Positions 26,589 through 38,800 are shown, numbered from the stretch's first letter. The stretch is DNA of 64,000 bases from Sycobia sp. Sy_11 (GCA_018907035.1 JACCIC010000014.1:2660001-2724000); one strand, 5' to 3'. A program made the numbers and translations. Notes: a model not told the origin generated them from the sequence alone.

Positions 26589-29100
26589 ATATCGCCACTT
26601 CTGTATAAAAAGACAATATCCAACGTACGCTTAAAAAATATGCTATTGGCAGACTATCATTTTGCTTTAATTTCAGTTGGCACCACTACTGAAATATTGA
26701 CAGTAATTAATATATTTGTGATTTTAAATACCAAAAGGAAAAAATTCAAGAATAAATCATGTATGTACAATTTGTGCTAATTTATAAAGGAACAAAGGTT
26801 TAAAATTAAAATTTCAATTTTATCTTTTTTTCATACATAAATAAATCCAATATCGTATTTTTTTGTTTTAAAGACAAACTTGCAATTAACGCATTTATAT
26901 ATTAAAAAAAATATAATATGTTTATTGCAAAAAAATGATGAAAAATCATACTTATATAACTCAGTTTAATACATAAGAATGTTCCCTAACCAGGCTACGA
27001 ATTACAATCGTATAATTTTGTGTGTCATATTAATTTATTTATACTAATGGTTAAAAGAGTTGAACGTGATATAATTGAATCAAAGGTAGAATAGTTTAAT
27101 ATGTAATTTAGTCCAAATTACATGCTTTAGCTATTTTGTATATCAAACAAAATGCTACTTTCAATGACATTAATTTAAACGAATTAATTGATAATTTTTC
27201 TGAATTAAAGACTAGAAAACGTATATTTTAAACCAAGTATATTTATAAAATATTTCCAATGATACGCAAGTGGGTTTTTTCCAAATTAAATATATTTTCG
27301 ATTTGACTTCAAGTAACGGAGAATGTAGGTGATCAAGAGATCGCAGTTAAAGATAGATGTAAATATGTTACAATAGTCTAAATAATTGGGCAAGCCGCAG
27401 GGATCATTAGAAAGACTATTCTATTTAATTTTAATGATGGTATGGTAAATAATGTGAAGTTTATATATATGGGCCATTCTCAAACAATGAAAATTTTAAG
27501 GTATTTCACAATTCTTCTTTCGTGCTGTACAATTAATTATGCAAAAAATTTTCTTTAAATTTTTTATATTCTATTAATCATAAGTCAATATAAAAATCTT
27601 AAAATCATCGTGGCCTTATCAATTTCAAAAAGATTTAGTCACGATTTGTGATCACGATGAAAAATTACTGTATTTTTATTAAATTAGTCAACTAAATTGA
27701 ATAATTATATGATGTATAATGTATTATTTAAGAAAATTACTTATCAGATAATAAATATAATACTCTCTATAATTTACAGAATCTTTTATTAACAAATTAA
27801 ATATGTAGAAGCCGTGTTATTTGTATTTAATCTCCGTGGCGTCCCGTGCCATACAAAAACAATGGGATACATTAAAAAATGAATTTTTTTTCTTCAAATT
27901 ATAGTGATGTACTAATATTACATATATTTTTATTAAAAATTTCCAAATAATCATATTTTCAGCATTAGGTTACTAATTTAGAGATATTTTTTTTATTAAA
28001 TTTGATAGTCGAGATTTGTGTTTTTGCTGAGAATGATCCATATATACTATAATACAATAAAGTTAATAAAATATTGTTGTTTAATATATTTTTTTGAATA
28101 AAAATTTCAGTATTGCTTTTATTATTCATTTAGTTTTCTATTATTTACCGTTTACTATCTTTTGGCGAATGACATTTCTTCTAGAAAAGCGGGGGGCGGC
28201 GTCTATGGAAAATGTATAGGGCTCCATACAAAGTTAATCCGGCGCTTAATTTAGATTAAAGAAGTTTTCAAGATTAATAATGTGGGCCACTCGTATAAAA
28301 TTTTACCGTATATTAAATGATTCTTAATAGTCATTAATTTATAATTTTAAATATTTTCTTCATAGCTAAATATTATAGGATAAATATTTAATTATACTAT
28401 CTGTAAATAACTTAAATTAACAGAATAATTATGATCTATGCAAGCACAAAATGTATGATAAAGAATAAAGTACTTTAAATTTGTAATATTATTTAATTCT
28501 TAATATAAATAGTAGAAATGAAAGACGATGTATTTATAACAAACAGCTGACATTTCTTAGGAGTTACACACATTGAAAAAATCTGCGAAATTAATTATAT
28601 TAAAAGAGGGAGAGGTCCTTAGTACAGATTTACGTAGATCAAGTAATTCTTTTCAGGGTACCTAGATTAAAGAAATAAATTTTTTTTTATATCAAGTATC
28701 GAAGGTCTTAAAGAAACTGGTTTTCTTTCAAGAGGAAAAATTCAGCATTTTCTTTCAACCATACTAAGCTACTTTATCAAGTTTATTTTAAGGGATTAAA
28801 TCAATTACTTAAAAATTTATTTACGTTAAGAAAGCCTTTATGTAAACCTACAAAAAGGGAATTTTTTTGACAGTATTGTTAAACGTATAATTTGTTGACA
28901 AATGCTCGGCAAAGGTTGAAAATTTCCTATGGATTATTAAAGGAACAAGCGAAAAGTTGCATAATTTTTTTATGTAAAATATGGCACGACTAATGCTGAA
29001 TTGGGAAAAAGGCCATTGTTTCGAATAAAAGAGAGTAACGTATAGGAAATCATTGTTACATCAATGCTGAATGCGAACGAACGGTGGCGAAATTTAGTGG
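26461..29100. other. Intergenic A+T-rich DNA
   Basis: This stretch holds a (TA)n run at about 26542-26584 and otherwise plain A+T-rich sequence. A small G+C-rich island with a G run sits near 28180-28205. No coding-like frame of more than trivial length occurs on either strand. Confidence 0.6.
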
Positions 29101-29563
29101 TGCGCAGGGCCGTAGTGATGTAGAGCTCTTCACCAATGGCGATCGAATTTGTAAAAAATTTTCCTTAACTCTTAATTGATATTAGTGAATTTACATCGTT
29201 GCATACGTTCTCGAGACTGTCGACCCAACTAGCCCGTATAAACCCCTTGTCACTTAAGCCGCTTACTCGCGTGCGCTCTGAGGATGGTAAAATTTTGCTT
29301 GATATTGAAATATTTTTATCCTTTTATTCTTATTATAATCAGCAAGAGTAATTTTTGCTAATTATAAGAATTCCTTTTACTGACGGCAAGGTCCTGCGAT
29401 TACAGATGTTCGAGTGGGTCGCCATGCAGGGGCGTATACACCAGGAGATCAGTTTGGGGCATTTGCCAGACCAGTAACCCCCAACTTTTGAATTGTAATT
29501 TTTATTATTTTTTCAGATCTTTATTGCATTTATTGAAATTCTTTTGACTAATTAATATTTTTT
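29101..29563 (-). mobile_element. Candidate 3' end/LTR region of the minus-strand retroelement
   Basis: In minus-strand order this follows the envelope gene, where a gypsy-type 3' LTR should lie. A purine-rich stretch (plus 29478-29490, AAAAGTTGGGGG on the minus strand) could be a polypurine tract, and the sequence is G+C-richer than its flanks. I could not find a second copy of this stretch in the window, so no LTR pair is shown. Confidence 0.3.
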
Positions 29564-30775
29564 TTATGTCATATCATATATATTATTTTTTTGCGATGTA
29601 TTTTCACCTATACGGGTATACATTTCACCAGATGGATAACTTCTCCCGCTAATACTGCCATGTATCTGGGACCTTTCATGATGTCGTACGCGAACTCGTC
29701 GGGAGTTTGAGTAGCTATAAGCAAGTGCGTTCTTTTTAGTTTGTCGTTCTATGTTGCAACGCTGAAAAACTACATCTTGATATAATTGTTTTACCTGAGT
29801 GCGTATGTACTTTTCCACGTATACAAATTTTGAGTTTACATAAGTGAATAAATCTAAATCCGCGGTATTGGTTTTGCCTGAATTCGCAAATGATTGGCCT
29901 CTAACCGTTTCGAAAATTACGAATTTCGGGTGTTCGGTTTTCGTTATTTTGAATCCGCATATATACTCGTGGCCTTTGCTAGTAAGGGCAAACGTCACTT
30001 CTCTAGAAGAGAGGGAGTACACTGGTTTGGCCTTGAACTAATTCTAGGTTTGTTATTTTTTGTGCGAGTCCTTCAAATAGGACACTAAACCTGTTGAATT
30101 TACACGCGTCGCTAGGGATTGGTTTCAGAACGTGTACCCTCCCTCTTGATCGACGCAGTTCCCAGCGGAAAATGGGTATACCGTTACGGATTTAAGTCGG
30201 ATAATATTACTATCTAAGTCTACGTTACCTAGGCCATCGGTTAGCGTTATAGTTGCGAAGGCCTGTACAACTATGGAGTTCCACGATTCATATGGGTCGG
30301 AATCACCGGCACCGTCGCATTTACCGTCGGTGTTGACATATCCGGCTAGTGTCAGAGTATGAGATGTGGTTCGATTAATCTTCAGATTCGTAATTATACG
30401 ATCACCTATTTTTAATGTGCCAGTTGCGTGCAAGTTTTCGCAACTAGTCTGCCCTATCTCGCGTATGTACTGGGCTCTACTTCCACTTACAGGATATATG
30501 TGCGATAGAGTGCCGTAATAAAAGATCGTTCACTCCATTTGGATCTTGCACTGGTAAATTTTTGTTTTGGTGTACTTGTTAATTTGTAATAATTGTACGT
30601 ATTGGTGAGTCACCTTTACGTCATTGTCTGGGACGGTACATTCTCCTACCTCTGTGTGTGACACCGTAGTTATGTTTGTGTACGGAGACCCACAGTCGTA
30701 CCCAATTATTCCCATTGCTATTTGGGCGAAGGATAAAAAGTATAGGAATCTTAGCGTCATGGTTTTCTGTAACAA
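29564..30775 (-). pseudogene. Decayed envelope glycoprotein gene of a retroelement, chuvirus-glycoprotein-like
   Basis: Three minus-strand blocks (30775-30530, 30433-30125, 30022-29564) lie in one frame. They are separated by in-frame stops near 30530, near 30125 and several between about 30030 and 30085, with a frame change near 29715. The first block begins with a hydrophobic signal-like segment followed by a YDCG motif and NITT, and the last carries a long heptad-like helix (VEKYIRTQ, LYQDV). The Cys pattern and the YDCG start resemble glycoproteins of jingchuvirus type that insect LTR retroelements have captured, not host proteins. It lies directly after an integrase, as env does in gag-pol-env elements. 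It cannot encode a full protein. The family call is from recognition, not a search. Confidence 0.6.
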
Positions 30776-30914
30776 AAATAATATTAGCTTCTGTGTTTCA
30801 ACAATAATGGAAAACTCTTAGATAATCTTAGTTTAAAAATAAATAAAAAAAAATAATAAAAAGGATTGTTAAAAATTAGAAAGGGATATATGGGGATCCA
30901 ACAGAGGACGAAGT

Positions 30915-31935
30915 TTATTCTGAATCGCTTTTAGTTTTTCCCTCTTTTCCTTTCGGTCCCCTTTTGAGTGTTAAAGATTCCAGATTAATATGCGATATCC
31001 TAAGTCTATTGGCGTGAACAATTTTGCTACCTTTGTTGATTTGGATTCGAATATTATTCTTAGTTAAGACCTGTAATATTTTGTGAGGCCCTGAATAATG
31101 GTAATCTTCTAGTTTTAAGTTTTGGGAATTTATTTTTCGGACATAATATTTTTTTGATTTAAATTTGGATGAGACTAGATACTCGTATGCAATTTTTTGT
31201 AGACCGTTTAGTCGCGCTACTAAGTCAATTACGTATCCTTTATATGTCGGGAGTAAATCCACTTCTCTTAATGGGTCGGTCGAGGGTAGTCTTGCTAAAC
31301 GTCCGAATACAAGTTCGTAAGGGATATGCTTGGTACTCTCCTGTACACAGGTATTGTAGTTAAGCATCGCCAAGTCAAGTCAGTTATCCCATTTGTCGTC
31401 GTTTGTGGTATATTGCTTCAAGAATTCGCCTAAGGCATGGTGTGACCGTTCTAAGGAGCCATTGGATTGGGGATGAAATGCCGTTGTTCGTAACTTTTAT
31501 TTTAAAACGTCTAGCTATTTTATTTATCAGGCTGCTCAAGAAATTCGTACCTTGGTCCGTGAGAATCACTTTTGGTGTTCCGAATATGCAAATAAATATT
31601 TTTATGAAGGCATCGGCAATTGTTGTAGACAGGGTGCCTTGCAGTGGTATTCCCATACAGAACTTCGTGAATTGGTCTTGAATAGTGAGAATGTATTCAT
31701 TGCCATTCTTCGTTCGTTTTAATGGCCCTACTACGTCAAAGGCCACCTTTTGTAAGGGTACACCAGATGTGTCTGTAATTATCATTGGTTGTTTGGTTTT
31801 CAGTCGAACCAATTTTTTCAATTGACAATCGAAGCACTGTTGAATTCTGCGTTGAACGACTTTGCGTAGTTCGTGCTTAACTTTTATTGTGTGGCAGTGA
31901 GTGCATATGTCTAGCTTGTTACTTTCGTGCTAGGC
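30915..31935 (-). pseudogene. Ty3/gypsy-like integrase fragment, 5'-truncated pol
   Basis: In minus-strand order: the end of an HHCC zinc finger (CFDCQLKK just above 31821), then the integrase core with FDVVGPL, an ILTDQGTNF step and, after a frame change near 31480, an HPQSNGS-type motif. The C-terminal region ends in SGPHKI and HANRLRISHI. The second block (31373-30915) is in another frame, and an internal piece before SGPHKI looks deleted. Reverse transcriptase, RNase H, protease and gag are missing: sequence identity to a retroelement stops at about 31935 and TA-rich repeats begin. With the envelope block it forms one 5'-truncated minus-strand element. Confidence 0.8.
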
Positions 31936-32121
31936 TGTTAAACAACGACGCCGTCAGATAAGTATTTTTTTCGTTACTTAATTATTTATTATTGCATATA
32001 TATGTATACATGTATATATATTAGTGTGCATAATATCCTCCCTTTTTCCTTTAATTAAACTATTCTTCCTTTTCTTGACTTCATATACAATTTCGTATAT
32101 ACTAGTGTGCGTATATATAGG

Positions 32122-32172
<51 letters not shown>

Positions 32173-32181
32173 TTTTTGTAA

Positions 32182-32229
<48 letters not shown>

Positions 32230-32369
32230 GTATTTATTTGATGTATTCATATATAAATAAATTTATCAGTCGGTTACATTTTATTTATTTATTTATTGCA
32301 TCTAATTCATATCAATTTTTCATTGTGAATCTGTTTACTTCGCATGTATTTTTTTTTTGTTTTCAAGAT
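31936..32369. repeat. TA/TG microsatellite block at the truncated end of the retroelement
   Basis: Two long (TA)n runs, at about 32129-32160 and 32187-32226, are joined by a TG run (32160-32172). All frames through it are Tyr/Ile repeat artefacts. Confidence 0.9.
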
Positions 32370-32370
32370 T

Positions 32371-33533
32371 TCCAGGCTCTAGTAAATGCTGGTTGGCCAG
32401 TATCAGGGATTCGAGGAGAATTTATAAGTTGTCAAATTAATATAAACAATGGTAAGTATTTTTCCTTCTTTATTTATTATGTTAAAATATTCGGTTATTT
32501 ATTTTTATGAGAAATTTTATTCTTCATTAGTATAAAAATATTCTCCCCCTTTTTTTATCATTAACAAAAAATATAACATTATGTATATATTTTCTTCTTC
32601 ATATTCCAGGCTGTTTGTGTCCTGAAGCGTAGGACTTCCTTTGGCCTGGAGTATTGCTTTGACACATAGTTGAGGCAATCTTCGGTGGGGAGTCCTCGTG
32701 ACTTAAAGCAATTGTCGCAGACACTTCGATGTTGGACATCCACTATCTCCTCGATTGAGAGGAGTTTCTGTTTTTGCTGGATGTCCTGGTCACCAAGAGT
32801 GCCGCTTTTACCATACAAGTTACGTAATTGCTCCTCGTCAAGCGCCTTTATGGGGAGCTTGGGGATCGTATAGTTTTTTTTCCAACACGAGGCACATCTT
32901 TCCCTCAGCTGTCCTCCCAAGCAGTGGACACACAGAGTCCGATCGAACAGCTGCTGCCGTTGCTCCTTGGTGAGTTTGGCGCATGCGAAGGATAAGGCTC
33001 CTTGGATTTTTGCGGTGCAAACTCCAAGGAGATCTTCTCTTTTCAGAGCTCTCAAACGAGCTTCTTCCTTCCATATAATCTGCCTCCTCTTCTTCTGTGA
33101 AGGCTTATTTTTTTTCTCGTCGGAAAACAAAGGTCTCGTAACGTTTGTTTTCCATTTAAGAATTTTCAAGAGAATTATAATTTTCATTTCATTGTTTTTA
33201 TTTTTATGTTAGATTAATATATATAAGTATTTAAAATTCCCAGTTCTTTTATTATCTTTTTTTATAATGGAAAAGTTTTTTTTTTTAATATTTAAAATCA
33301 CACCTTTTTTATTATCTCTTTTTTTTAATGGAAAAACAAAATTTTAGAAAATGAAAAATCTGACCTCAATTGGATTAAGAAAGGACCTCATTTTTTTTTC
33401 TTTATTTCTGCAACTTATTATGATTTTAATAATAATAAAATTTTTTCTTTTTATAGGTGGAGATACTACTCAACAAACAAGGTGCCAAATCATCCTGGCT
33501 GAGCCCCCAAAATTTTTGGTTAGGCTGGTGTAA
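32371..33533 (+). CDS. Orphan two-exon ORF fragment, function unknown
   Basis: Exon 32371-32451 follows a T-rich tract and TTTTCAAG, and ends in ATG|GTAAGT. Exon 33457-33533 follows TTTTTATAG and ends in a TAA. Phase 1 at the donor fits the second exon and gives one open frame of about 53 residues: FQALVNAGWPVSGIRGEF, then SCQININN, then GGDTTQQTRCQ and AEPPKFLVRLV-stop. Only one frame is open through the first exon. I do not recognise the product. The neighbourhood is mobile-element DNA, so this could be the 3' end of an element-encoded gene. No upstream exon was found, and the acceptor could instead be the CCAG eight bases further in. Confidence 0.4.
32579..33187 (-). CDS. Unidentified Cys-rich ORF, antisense within the intron of the orphan ORF
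   Basis: A 202-codon minus-strand frame. A Lys/Arg-rich N-terminal third (residues about 22-52) is followed by Cys pairs CVHC and CASC about ten residues apart, and a third pair CDNCFKSRG further on. These are spaced like zinc-binding knuckles. Base composition is clearly more G+C-rich than its flanks and codons look used, so it is probably a real or recently real coding exon. The first 12 residues (MKIIILLKILKW) may be intron read-through. I recognise no family. An element-encoded nucleic-acid-binding protein is one possibility, a lineage-specific host gene another. Confidence 0.45.
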   Translation of the reverse strand: MKIIILLKILKWKTNVTRPLFSDEKKNKPSQKKRRQIIWKEEARLRALKREDLLGVCTAKIQGALSFACAKLTKEQRQQLFDRTLCVHCLGGQLRERCASCWKKNYTIPKLPIKALDEEQLRNLYGKSGTLGDQDIQQKQKLLSIEEIVDVQHRSVCDNCFKSRGLPTEDCLNYVSKQYSRPKEVLRFRTQTAWNMKKKIYT

Positions 33534-34022
33534 ATAGCTATTTGAAGTCAGAGTGGAAACTCTTCCTTCACGTGAGCTTTACCAGCCTTTCCACGTATTT
33601 TTTTAGGCGTTCGAGCCTAGAGTTGCCTCCAGTAGCTCGGGACCCTGTGTATGTGAGCAGTGATCTCACTAGCGGGAAAGTTGGGAAAGTTTAAATTACT
33701 GTTCCTATGCTTTTTGTGTAGGCCAGAGGCCAATGGCTTATATGTAGGTATAAGCTGCTTCTCTTGCGAGAAAGAGCCTATTCCTGCCTCGGCCTTCCGA
33801 CTTACTTCGCTAGTGCTAATTTTAATTTAAATAAAGGGAGGAATGAATGGGGCATGTATAGCCCTTCCTTTTGCAAGGAGGACTAGATCACTTCCCCGGA
33901 CAGGAAATAGATAGAAGGTATGTAAACGAGAGAAATAATAAGAATAAACAGGTTTTAATTTGACTTACTTTTATAGTTTATTTCTCCTTTTATTCTTTAC
34001 AGGCAACTCCTGCCGCCTGTGC

Positions 34023-34026
<4 letters not shown>
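33534..34026. other. Unassigned G+C-richer flank of the orphan block
   Basis: This sequence is distinctly less A+T-rich than its surroundings, with no open frame. It has pieces such as GAACAGTAA... on the minus strand and several CCTTCC/GGAAGG words. It may be the non-coding end (LTR or UTR) of the unidentified element whose ORFs lie just before it. No repeat partner was found in this window. Confidence 0.3.

Positions 34027-34072
<46 letters not shown>
34027..34072. repeat. (GA)n microsatellite
   Basis: An uninterrupted GA dinucleotide run of about 46 bases. Confidence 0.95.
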
Positions 34073-34560
34073 AGATAGAGAAATGGTGTGTTGGAGCGAT
34101 AGTTCTTCCTGATGTTGACGTATTTACTGCTGCTGCTGGCTGATCCTTGTATTGCTGAATCTTACTTGTGTCTTGTGTAGTAGAAATAATAATCCTTGTG
34201 AAGTGAAGTTCGGGCCCTTTTAAAGTGAGTGACTCCTCCTTCTTGAAAAGCGTTTTCTGGAGGAGTATATGAGGCCCACTTTCTCCCTTTGTTTTCCCTT
34301 GCCAATGGGAACGTTGCTGCGTTCATGGGGGGGTCGTGAGGACCATGCACAGGGGCGGTTTGAATTTTGGAAAAAGGCGGTGCTAAGCGGGGGTGATCCC
34401 GCTAAGTTCTCTCTCTCTATCTCTTAGATGGCGTTAGGAGTTGTCAAAACGTGAGTAACAAAAATTATAATTAAAAATAAAAATCTTGCGTTTAACCAAT
34501 GATTATACGTGTGAGGTTATATCATAGAAATTTGGATTAACCTATAGTATATATAAGATG
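34073..34560. other. Unassigned sequence after the GA run; no gene seen
   Basis: Mixed-composition DNA with a G run (about 34327-34332) and a CT run near 34410-34420. The minus-strand frame 34350-34162 is short and unremarkable. The G+C-richer part ends at about 34450, which may mark the edge of the inserted block. Confidence 0.4.
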
Positions 34561-34595
<35 letters not shown>

Positions 34596-34597
34596 AC

Positions 34598-34663
<66 letters not shown>
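34561..34663. repeat. (TA)n followed by a 60-base T run
   Basis: TA dinucleotides run from about 34560 to 34598 and are followed by an uninterrupted T run at 34604-34663. On the minus strand the latter is a 60-A stretch, which could be the tail of a retroposed RNA or simple slippage. Confidence 0.9.
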
Positions 34664-34664
<1 letters not shown>

Positions 34665-34820
34665 TGTGCACTTCATTAGTGTATCTATTTATGTTTCTAA
34701 ATATTTATGGTGTACGTTATAAAATGTTGAGATTACATAACTCAAATTTTCTATTAGATTGATCTATAGAATAGGATCTATCTTATTTTTACATATAAAT
34801 TATATAAATACATAAAATAC

Positions 34821-34871
<51 letters not shown>

Positions 34872-35290
34872 TATTAGTGTATATTTTATATTTCTAATAT
34901 TATGTATGACGCGATTAAAAGGTTGAGTTTACATTACTCAGCATTTTATATACATGTATCTATAGAAAGTATATATTTATTTTTACAATATAAAATTATA
35001 TAAATATAGATATTATATATATAATATATATATATATATATAATTATATATCTACACAACAACATTGTTCGTGCACTTATAATCCTATACACTTATATGT
35101 GCATGTTAAGATTTTATAACGTTAAATATCAATTTAGATACATGATTTTTATGACATAATAGTTACGCTTATTAATTCGTATTTTTAAAATATTCTATTC
35201 TGTAATATTTTGTCGCTACGTATATGTGTACATATATTTATTTTTAGTTGAAAGAAAATAATATTTTAAGGTAACAAAAATATATATATA
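34664..35290. repeat. Diverged ~197-bp tandem repeat with TA linkers
   Basis: Two units align by eye. ATTAGTGTAT at 34675 and 34873, GTTGAG[A/T]TTACAT at 34726 and 34922, an ATCTATAGAA word, and TTATTTTTACA-ATATAAATTATATAAATA-type ends each recur at 196-198 base spacing, and each unit closes with a (TA)n run. A third, poorer unit begins near 35060 with GTTAAGATTTTATAAC at 35105. Confidence 0.6.
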
Positions 35291-35860
35291 CGGATAGACG
35301 TGCTATTTTGAGATTATTCATAATTAAAACATCAAATTCGAACACTATTCTCTATATAAAGTTAAATACGTTGTAAGAAAACGAATGTAGGATTTATTTA
35401 CAAATCTTAATAAGTTATCTATCTATTTACAATAAGATAGGGCCGAGAGCGAGTATATATACGTGAGCGAGTATAAGTGCTTTAAAGACAAGAGTTCACT
35501 GCCGATTTTGATTCCTAATCGTTCCTAATAGTTCTTGACTTCAAATTTTTTTTACTTTTCGAACTTAGAAAATGTTTACTTTTTTAAAACTTTAAAATAT
35601 ATACCTTTTTCGGATTTAGATTTTTTTTCTTTGACACCTTTTACCGCCCTTGATTTAGATACTTCTCGGGACTTAGTTTTTTATTCGAATTTAATTTTCG
35701 ATTATTTTTGTTTACCTCTCGGCTTATGGTTTATGTTACTTTAAATTTTAAGCTAGTTTTAGTTCTTAATATTTTTTTTCCTTTTCGTGGTTAGTAGTAA
35801 CATTAGTTTAATATCTTCGATGATTACGTTGTACTGCCAAACAAAAAAAAATTTTGTGAT
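35291..35860. other. Leader region upstream of the plus-strand gypsy-like element
   Basis: A+T-rich DNA with a GCGAGTATA word repeated at 35450-35475 and several TTTAGAT/TTTTTCTT stretches. It may contain the 5' LTR or untranslated leader of the element that follows, but no terminal repeat could be matched to the downstream side. Confidence 0.3.
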
Positions 35861-38800
35861 TTGTTTTTGAGAAACTTATTTTTCATATCTTTTTTTTTAG
35901 TGGATAGAGAAAGGTTAAGTTACCGACAACAACAAAACCTAGCGCAGACAACCTTAAAAAGACGACAGAGAGCTGATACAAGAGCACTACTGATTGACGC
36001 GATTAAGCTATATCGCACCGAACAAGGGCTTAACGCAGACTTAACAGGCGAGGAAGCGATTAAACTTTCCGTGTTCAAGGTCTGTTTTGACTACTAGAAT
36101 AACACGGTCGAGGCATAAAAAGGCGAGGAGAATCGAAGTTTTGCTAATTGCCACTTCCGCCCGGCGCTCGATGTTCAGACCCTCTGGAAAAGACGAATAA
36201 GAAAACAGATAAGAATCGAGAAACACAGTTAATTAATAGAATATGCAAAGGCTATTAGAATTACGAAAACGGAAAGATTTGATTCGAGAAGTATTGCCGC
36301 TACGCGGATTTCTCACATAAAAACCCGACGAAGCCGTCGGAAAACTAATTGAGCATGAATCCGCAGACACGGCGACCACTCTCATATTTTCAAACCGTCT
36401 CCACCTCACCGATAACTCTTCGAGCATCATTTACTTAATCGACAGAGGCGCAGACATCTCTGTGATTCCGGTAAAGGACTTATAGATCGTGTACGACCCT
36501 AACGATTCAGGTACAGCAAATTTGTACGCCGCAAATGGCACAGTAATTGGGACTTACGGGTTACAAAACATTGCGATCGACGCAGATTTCCAGAAAAAGC
36601 TACCGTGGAATTTTCTCATCGCTAATGTTAGGTACCCGATGATTGAATGTGATTTCACCATACATTACTACTTATTACCCGGCCTGCATCTACACAAAAT
36701 TACGCCTATACACACAGGCGAAATAGAAAAGTGCTACGCCCGGTCAGTACCGACATCAACAGTTCACGCGATCGACCCCAACAGTCTCGTTGCGCCGGTG
36801 TTGCAAAACCATCCGAGCGTTATTGGTGCCGAACAACAGTCCAATTTCGTGGACCGAGGTGTATACCACCACATAAAAACCGAGGAACATCCGTTGAGTC
36901 AGCCAGCGCAGCGAATCAGTCCGGAAAAGCTCGTGGTCGCAAAAGAGCAGTTCAACGACATGCTCAAGAAAGGGTTCATTAGGCTCTCCAAAAACGTGTA
37001 AGCCAATCCCACCCACATGGTCCAAAGAAAGGAGAAATCATGGAGGATTTGCGGCTATTATAGGCGAGTTAACGCTGTAACGAGGCGAGATTTATATCTC
37101 GTTACCCACCTACAAGACTTCCCCAACTTCTTAAAAGGTAAAACGGTATTTTTGAAATTCGATTTACTAAAATATTCCACTAAATTCCTGTCACGGGAAA
37201 GGATCGAGAAAAAACGGCTATTATAAAGCCGTTTGGCTTTTTCGAATGGAACTTTATAGCGTTCGAGTACAGAAATGCGGCACAAACATTTCAGTGATAC
37301 ATACACAGCGCACTTGGGGATCTACGCTGCGTCTTCTTGTACATGGACGACGTACTTACCGCTTCGGACGATACCGAAAGCCTCAAGCGCGATTTCAATC
37401 TAGTCCTACAAAGACTAGATAACTAGATATAATCTCCGTTTAAACACGGAAAATTGCGATGTAGGAAAAGCGAATTCCTCGGTCACAAGCGGCGATACGT
37501 CTAGTAATGAACGCGTCAGACGTTGCTATAGGCGCAGCCTTCGAACAAAAGATTGACTACAAAAGATTGGAAGCCTGTCGCCTTCTTTAGTAAAAAATTT
37601 AACATCGCCCAACGGAAATAGTCCGCATATGATAGAGAGCTTACAGCAATATACTATGCTGTATATACTATAAGCCATTAGTGCACGCTCTCGCACAAAG
37701 TTAGAACAGGCTATCCGATTTAGGCAACTGACCTATTTAGCACAGTTTGACCTAAACATCACTCACATTCCTGGGTCAGAGAACCCGGTCGTGGACGCGG
37801 TATCAAGAATAGAAACTTTCCGTTCCCCGAACATGTGCGCACAATGCACTAGTGTTAGTTTGAGAGTAGAAGCCTTTCGGCTACCTGTGCTATTCAACGT
37901 CAAAAGTCTCGTTCAAGAGTAAGATGTCGATCCTTGTTTGGAGAGGATCTTGCGCGACCGCAATCTCTCACTCAAATTAAAACAATTACTTTTTAACAAT
38001 AATGACCTGTACCTTTTTATTTCGACATACAAGGCAACATGATCCGACCTTATGTACCGGAGAGTTTGCGGGCAGAGTTAATTTCCCTCTTGCATGACAG
38101 CTCTCAACCTAACGCTAAGGTCGCGGATTGGCTCATAAAACAGCAATATGTAGAACCGGAAATGAGCATAGATATAATCACATGGTTCCACGATACATCG
38201 ATTGCCAAGCGTCCAAGGTGTCTCAACACAATAAGACTGTCCGGAGCCATTTCGTTGCTCCGGACAGCCGGTTCCAGCATGTCAACATCGACATTGTCGG
38301 ACCTTTGCCAGAATCGGACGGGTACACCTACGTTCTCACAATGATCGACAGATACACCCGTTGGCCCGAGGCGGTGCGGATACGAGATATGTGCACACGC
38401 ACAATGGTATCTAAATTTTACGAAACTTGTATAGCCAGATTCGGCTCACCAACAAGAGTGACCACTGATAAAGGAACACAATTCGAGCCTCAACTTTTTA
38501 AAGAGTTTCACTAATGCATCGGCTGCCAGTGAATTCGCACGACCACATATCACCCTGCAGCTAACGGCATAGTGGATTGTTGGCACCGGGATCTCAAGGC
38601 AGCACTCATGTGCCATGGAGAAAACCCCGAGTGGCCACGCGTTCTAGCGGCCGTCCTGCTCGGACTAAGGTTACGAGTCAGGGGAAGCTCAGGAGCAAGC
38701 CCAGCCGAATACTTATATGGGACATACCTAAGTATCCCTGGAACCTTTTACACCCGCGAAGACATCGAAAGCAACGATGATGTTTTCTTGAAAGAGCTCA

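Noticed and set aside
31978..32260. Tyr/Ile repeat frames on both strands
   Set aside because: These are products of TA microsatellites. The same applies to those near 1149-1373, 2952-3278, 50720-51043 and 56970-57201.
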